A DNA stretch of 23,595 nt from Candidatus Zipacnadia bacterium. Lineage in GTDB: Bacteria > Armatimonadota > Zipacnadia > Zipacnadales > Zipacnadaceae. The position numbers were made by a program, and so were the translations under genes. Positions 20,571-23,595 of the stretch are shown piece after piece (position 1 is the first letter of the stretch; each line of letters opens with the position of its first letter). The stretch is taken from contig JALGTI010000005.1 of assembly GCA_029821455.1 (NCBI GenBank), forward strand, positions 1 to 23,595, written 5' to 3'. The notes under the pieces were generated by a model that searched no databases, had not been told where the DNA came from, and saw nothing but the letters and a program-made list of their open reading frames with translations.

Positions 20571-22493
20571 ATGTCAAGAGTAGTGCTTGCGTTCTGGCTG
20601 CTGTCGGTGGTCACAGTGCCTTGTGGGGCAGCAGCCGAGCTGGAGGAGCTGGAGGCCGCCATCGCCACGCTGGCCGCGTACCCCGATCAGGACAGCCTGG
20701 CCTATCGCACCAATTACCCCTATGCCCGTCTGCAGGTCAAGAAAGCCAAGCTCTGTCTGCGTGGCGGCGTATGGATGTACAAGAGCGACTCGGCGGAGCG
20801 TTTCGTGCAAGCTGGGCTGGATGCAGCGGAACGCATCCGCGCTGACGAGCCTCTGTTCGCCGCACCAGGCGCTCTTTCAGAGTTGGCCTACATCGCGGAC
20901 AATGATGGCTCCGCACAGCCGTACTACCTTTATCTGCCTAACGACTATTCTCCCGACCGAACCTGGCCGCTTATTGTTTTCCTGCATGGGTATGTTCCGT
21001 CCATTAGTGTGCTGGATCCGTGGGTGCTGGGTGATGAGGTGTTAGAGGTGGCCGGTCAAAACGGCTGCATGCTGCTGATTCCCTACGGGCGGCGTAACAC
21101 TGACTTCCAGGGCGTTGGGGAGGTGGATGTGCTCCAGAGTATGGAGTTGGTGAAGGAGCTTTATCCTGTTGATCCTGACCGCATCTACATCTCCGGTGTC
21201 TCGATGGGAGGGATGGGGGCCTGGAATATGTTCCTGCGTCACCCGGGGCTGTATGCGGCGGCGACGCCGATGTGCGGTCACACCGATATGTTCCGTTGGT
21301 GGACGGGTCTGCAGCCGTGGCCGCCTCGGGAGCAGGTGCCTGGGTTCAAACGCTGGTTGGTGGAATGGGACAACCCCCTGGACCTGGTGCTGAATCTGCG
21401 CAGCCAGCACGCCTTCGTTCAGCACGGTGAGCACGATCACCTCATCCCGGCCGCGCAGTCGCGCCTGCTCGTGGAGGCAGCGGCGGAGTTGGGCATAGTG
21501 GTCAAGCACCATGAGTTTGAGGGTTCAAGTCATTATATCTACTGGGACCTGCCCTGCTTCGTCAATGCCTGGAGCTGGACGAAGGACTTCACCTTGAAGC
21601 CCAGCCCTCCCCGCATTGACTATAAGACCTACAGCTTAGAATATGACACTGCGTTTTGGCTCACCATCGAAGACTTCGAGCAGTGGGGCAAGCCTGCGAC
21701 AGTCTCAGCACAGGTGACGGAGGCCGGGGGTGTACTGAGCATAACCACCGAGAATGTGCGGTTGCTGCAAGTAGATGCTGAGACAGCGCCATTGAACCGA
21801 AGGGGGCCGATTAGGGTGGTCGTCAACGGGTGTAAGAGAGCGCTGCCTGCGGATGTTGGTGGAGCTGTTGACATACCGATTAGTCCGGAGACACCCGCCG
21901 AGGGCCGCTGGCCGCCGCGTAAGCGCAAGGGCCTGTGCGGGCCGATAGAGGAGGTCTTCGATACCCCGTTTATCCTGGTGCAGGGGACGATGGGTAGCCG
22001 TGAGCAGGATGCTGAGTTGGCCGAGGCTGTGAAGCGATGGGCTGAAGAGTGGGAGGCCTTCGCCGATGGCTGGCCGCGCATCACGACCGATGTAGAGCTT
22101 AGCGCGCAAGATGTCCAGCGCTACAGCCTCGTTCTGTTCGGTACCCCGGGCACCAACAAGTGGGTGGCGCGGATTGCCCCCCGGCTGCCCATCCGAATCG
22201 GTGACCACATCTACCAGGTTGGCGAGCGACGCTATCAAGGAGAAAGCCTGGGCCTCGCAGTCTGTTATCCCAACCCGCTGGCCGCAGATCGCTACGTGCT
22301 GATCCTGGCCGGGGAGCCGTGGGGCGAGCGTTGTGCCATCAACCATAAGTTCGACCTCCTCCCTGATTTCATCATCTACACCACGGAATCATTTGCCTAT
22401 GACGGCTGCAATGATTATCTTTGCGCGGGGTTCTTCGATATGAAGTGGGAGCTGGATCCACAGTTGACCTGGACCGGTAAGCAGACGCCATAG
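20571..22493 (+). CDS. Secreted alpha/beta-hydrolase esterase (PHB-depolymerase/feruloyl-esterase-like)
   Basis: A 640-residue protein. ATG 20571 is chosen over TTG 20550 because GGAGG (20561-20565) lies 5 nt upstream and the signal peptide (residues 1-22, cleavage near GAAA|EL) begins there. After a helical stretch (~24-105), the hydrolase domain (~112-340) starts with PYYLYLPNDYSP and an HGY oxyanion-region strand (FLHGY). The nucleophile elbow is G-V-S211-M-G-G, the acid probably D289 (HGEHDHLIP), and the base H321 (GSSHYIYW). The fold is that of polyhydroxybutyrate-depolymerase-like and feruloyl-esterase-like secreted enzymes. Residues ~344-440 form a beta domain and ~500-640 a further domain (SLVLFGTPGTNKWVARIA ... 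CYPNPLAADRYVLILAG), seen in planctomycete-type multidomain esterases. The triad is complete, so activity is expected; substrate unknown. No partner genes are adjacent. Confidence 0.85.
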   Translation: MSRVVLAFWLLSVVTVPCGAAAELEELEAAIATLAAYPDQDSLAYRTNYPYARLQVKKAKLCLRGGVWMYKSDSAERFVQAGLDAAERIRADEPLFAAPGALSELAYIADNDGSAQPYYLYLPNDYSPDRTWPLIVFLHGYVPSISVLDPWVLGDEVLEVAGQNGCMLLIPYGRRNTDFQGVGEVDVLQSMELVKELYPVDPDRIYISGVSMGGMGAWNMFLRHPGLYAAATPMCGHTDMFRWWTGLQPWPPREQVPGFKRWLVEWDNPLDLVLNLRSQHAFVQHGEHDHLIPAAQSRLLVEAAAELGIVVKHHEFEGSSHYIYWDLPCFVNAWSWTKDFTLKPSPPRIDYKTYSLEYDTAFWLTIEDFEQWGKPATVSAQVTEAGGVLSITTENVRLLQVDAETAPLNRRGPIRVVVNGCKRALPADVGGAVDIPISPETPAEGRWPPRKRKGLCGPIEEVFDTPFILVQGTMGSREQDAELAEAVKRWAEEWEAFADGWPRITTDVELSAQDVQRYSLVLFGTPGTNKWVARIAPRLPIRIGDHIYQVGERRYQGESLGLAVCYPNPLAADRYVLILAGEPWGERCAINHKFDLLPDFIIYTTESFAYDGCNDYLCAGFFDMKWELDPQLTWTGKQTP

Positions 22494-22514
22494 CTGCAAA
22501 ACTGTGCGGGAGCC

Positions 22515-22532
22515 GGATGGCTACATCCTTTT
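22515..22532 (+). terminator. Weak terminator candidate after the esterase gene
   Basis: GGATG (22515-22519) pairs with CATCC (22524-22528) around GCTA and is followed by TTTT (22529-22532), 21 bp after the stop codon. The stem is only 5 bp and competes with AGCC/GGCT (22511-22522). Confidence 0.3.
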
Positions 22533-22591
22533 CGACGGGAATATGATGTATCAGGGTAATGTGTGTGCCGCGTCAAGATATCTTCAATCGG

Positions 22592-22620
22592 TTGACATCA
22601 GTTTTTGCCGGTGTTAACAT
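22592..22620 (+). promoter_or_regulatory. Sigma-70 promoter with extended -10
   Basis: TTGACA (22592-22597, perfect -35) is 17 bp from TAACAT (22615-22620), preceded by TGT (22612-22614) as an extended -10. A start near 22627 gives a ~105-nt leader before ATG 22731. It rules out the upstream in-frame TTG at 22605 as the start of the following gene. Confidence 0.6.
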
Positions 22621-22631
22621 TTGTTTACATT
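22612..22631 (+). repeat. 10-bp direct repeat over the promoter start region (operator candidate)
   Basis: TGTTAACATT (22612-22621) is followed immediately by TGTTTACATT (22622-22631), 9 of 10 identical. The pair covers the -10 and predicted start of the promoter. TGTTAACA is itself palindromic. One helical turn per unit fits side-by-side protein binding. Confidence 0.4.
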
Positions 22632-22730
22632 ACGTTTGCGTCAGGTGGGGTGAAAAAGCAGGGAAGGACCGGTAGCTGGCATAAGTTCACAGGCATAAGT
22701 ATATTCCTTCAGCCGCTCGGGGAGATCCCA

Positions 22731-23297
22731 ATGCGTAGCAGAGGCATACTGGCACACCCCGCCTGTTTGTTGGCCACGTATTTGCTTGTACCTCTTATCA
22801 TCAATGGCATAGTCGCCTCCTGGTTGAGCAGGACTGACCTGATGGCTGATGCCCTAGTGGTGGGGGTCCCGGGGGCAGTGGTGGTCATAGAGTGGGGTTG
22901 GACTGGTCTGGCTTTCTGTCTGTGGGTGGGGGCACTAATGGGTGTCCCGGTTGCAGGGCTCCAGGCCGCCTACCTGAAGGATCAATTGCGCGCTGTTAAG
23001 CGAGGTGCCGACTTCGACCGAACCTTCGAGAGCGCTGAGTATGTACTGATGATGACCGCCCCGTGGTTGATGGGGGTCTTAGTCGGCCATCTAGTCGGTA
23101 GCCTGTTCATCTTCTCGCCGATAGGCGGCCCCCTCATTGCGGTCAACGTCCTGTGGGCGCGTGTCTTCGTGTACGCCGCACATATGAGAGTGTATTCCTA
23201 TGGCCGGCTCTGCGAAGCAGAGGCACAGGGGACAAGCCCAGTCTCACTCCCTGCCGAGGCCACTCTGCCGTCCCAAGATGCCCAGCCGGCCGGCTAA
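22731..23297 (+). CDS. Small hypothetical membrane protein
   Basis: A 188-residue protein from ATG 22731 with GGGGAG (22719-22724) 6 nt upstream. I do not recognise a family. Hydrophobic segments lie at ~12-31, ~42-80 (probably two helices) and ~103-152 (probably two), giving about five transmembrane helices. A basic loop near residues 82-98 (KDQLRAVKRGADFDR) is likely cytoplasmic. The last ~30 residues are hydrophilic and Pro/Ala-rich. The amphiphilic composition is ordinary, with no catalytic motif. It is the only gene after the strong promoter at 22592-22620 and ends 10 bp before the end of the convergent minus-strand hydrolase. The function is unknown. Confidence 0.75.
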   Translation: MRSRGILAHPACLLATYLLVPLIINGIVASWLSRTDLMADALVVGVPGAVVVIEWGWTGLAFCLWVGALMGVPVAGLQAAYLKDQLRAVKRGADFDRTFESAEYVLMMTAPWLMGVLVGHLVGSLFIFSPIGGPLIAVNVLWARVFVYAAHMRVYSYGRLCEAEAQGTSPVSLPAEATLPSQDAQPAG

Positions 23298-23307
23298 CAG
23301 TCTCTTT

Positions 23308-23595
23308 CTACTTCCACTCAAAGGCCACTCGTTTGTACGGCACTATCAAAACCGGGCCGATGATGCCAGAGGGGCGGGGCTCCTGGACGAGCAGGTTCTG
23401 CATCGAATTGGCTACGCGAAGCTCGATGCTATTGCTGCCTGGCTGGGCCGCTGAAGTGATGTCCCACTTGAACGGCTCCCAGCAGCGTACCCCACAGTGC
23501 TTGCCATTTACCAACACCTCGGCCAAATCGCGTGGGCGCTCCATCTCCAGGAACAGATCGCAGCGGCACTGGCTGGCGCTCAGCCGGAAGCTCTG
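23308..23595 (-). CDS. C-terminal fragment of a glycoside hydrolase with GH2-type sugar-binding jelly roll
   Basis: The minus-strand frame is open from the right edge to the stop at 23308-23310, giving 95 residues; the rest of the gene lies outside the window. The ATG at 23544 is internal. The sequence carries the typical galactose-binding-like jelly-roll pattern of GH2, GH106 and rhamnosidase-like enzymes: AEVLVNGKHCGVRCWEPFKW, then DIT, SNSIELRVANSMQNLL, and PSGIIGPVLIVPY at the C-terminus. The domain supports catalysis or binding but is not the active site, so the enzyme family cannot be decided. It is convergent with the membrane protein, 10 bp apart, and adds to the secreted-hydrolase theme of the window. 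Confidence 0.8.
   Translation of the reverse strand, partial: QSFRLSASQCRCDLFLEMERPRDLAEVLVNGKHCGVRCWEPFKWDITSAAQPGSNSIELRVANSMQNLLVQEPRPSGIIGPVLIVPYKRVAFEWK

Noticed and set aside
22605..22730. Longer N-terminus for the membrane protein
   Set aside because: It would start inside the promoter, between the -35 and -10; ATG 22731 has a good ribosome binding site.

Overview
The window looks like a chromosomal segment of a free-living, GC-rich bacterium, most likely Armatimonadota or a neighbouring phylum. This is inferred from family content and not from a marker gene. The strongest hint is the pseudopilin at 19706-20488, whose helix continues into FPVFARARGKARQ, a style very common in Armatimonadota. 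The GH123/DUF4091-like protein, ceramidase-like protein, esterase with extra C-terminal domains and sugar-binding hydrolase fragment also fit a polysaccharide- and glycolipid-degrading lifestyle. No rRNA, tRNA, CRISPR, insertion sequence or phage gene was found. Leaderless-looking or unusual start codons (TTG, GTG) are frequent.

Layout. 2-331 is the 3' end of a secreted-protein-like gene. It is followed by a 330-bp gene-poor stretch holding a possible pseudogene remnant and an orphan signal-peptide ORF. 662-5382 is a minus-strand cluster: ceramidase-like, then GH123-like glycosidase, then CpsB/YwqE-type PHP phosphatase. A divergent region with good plus-strand promoter candidates leads into secG (5669-5902), a HIT hydrolase (5919-6434), a secreted Ig-like protein with Met/Gly/Pro-rich blocks (6453-8510) and an orphan extracellular solute-binding protein (8594-9847). 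cobO lies on the minus strand (9862-10404).

10591-19591 is the most unusual part. It encodes a minimal FtsX-type permease, an ABC ATPase with an N-terminal zinc ribbon, a highly structured 149-bp intergenic region, a 1702-residue protein, and an OPT-like multi-spanning transporter. The 1702-residue protein fuses a PA/M28-peptidase-like ectodomain, whose zinc and catalytic residues appear to be lost, to a MacB/FtsX-type permease. I infer that the first three genes form one ABC mechanotransmission or export complex with two very unequal permease subunits and a built-in pseudopeptidase ectodomain. Substrate is unknown.

19706-23297 holds a pseudopilin gene with its own TATAAT promoter, a secreted alpha/beta-hydrolase (esterase) and a small membrane protein. 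The membrane protein sits behind a good sigma-70 promoter overlapped by a 10-bp direct repeat. The right edge carries the C-terminal end of a minus-strand glycoside hydrolase. The secreted hydrolases probably act on environmental glycoconjugates. The ABC-like cassette is the best candidate for an undescribed system.
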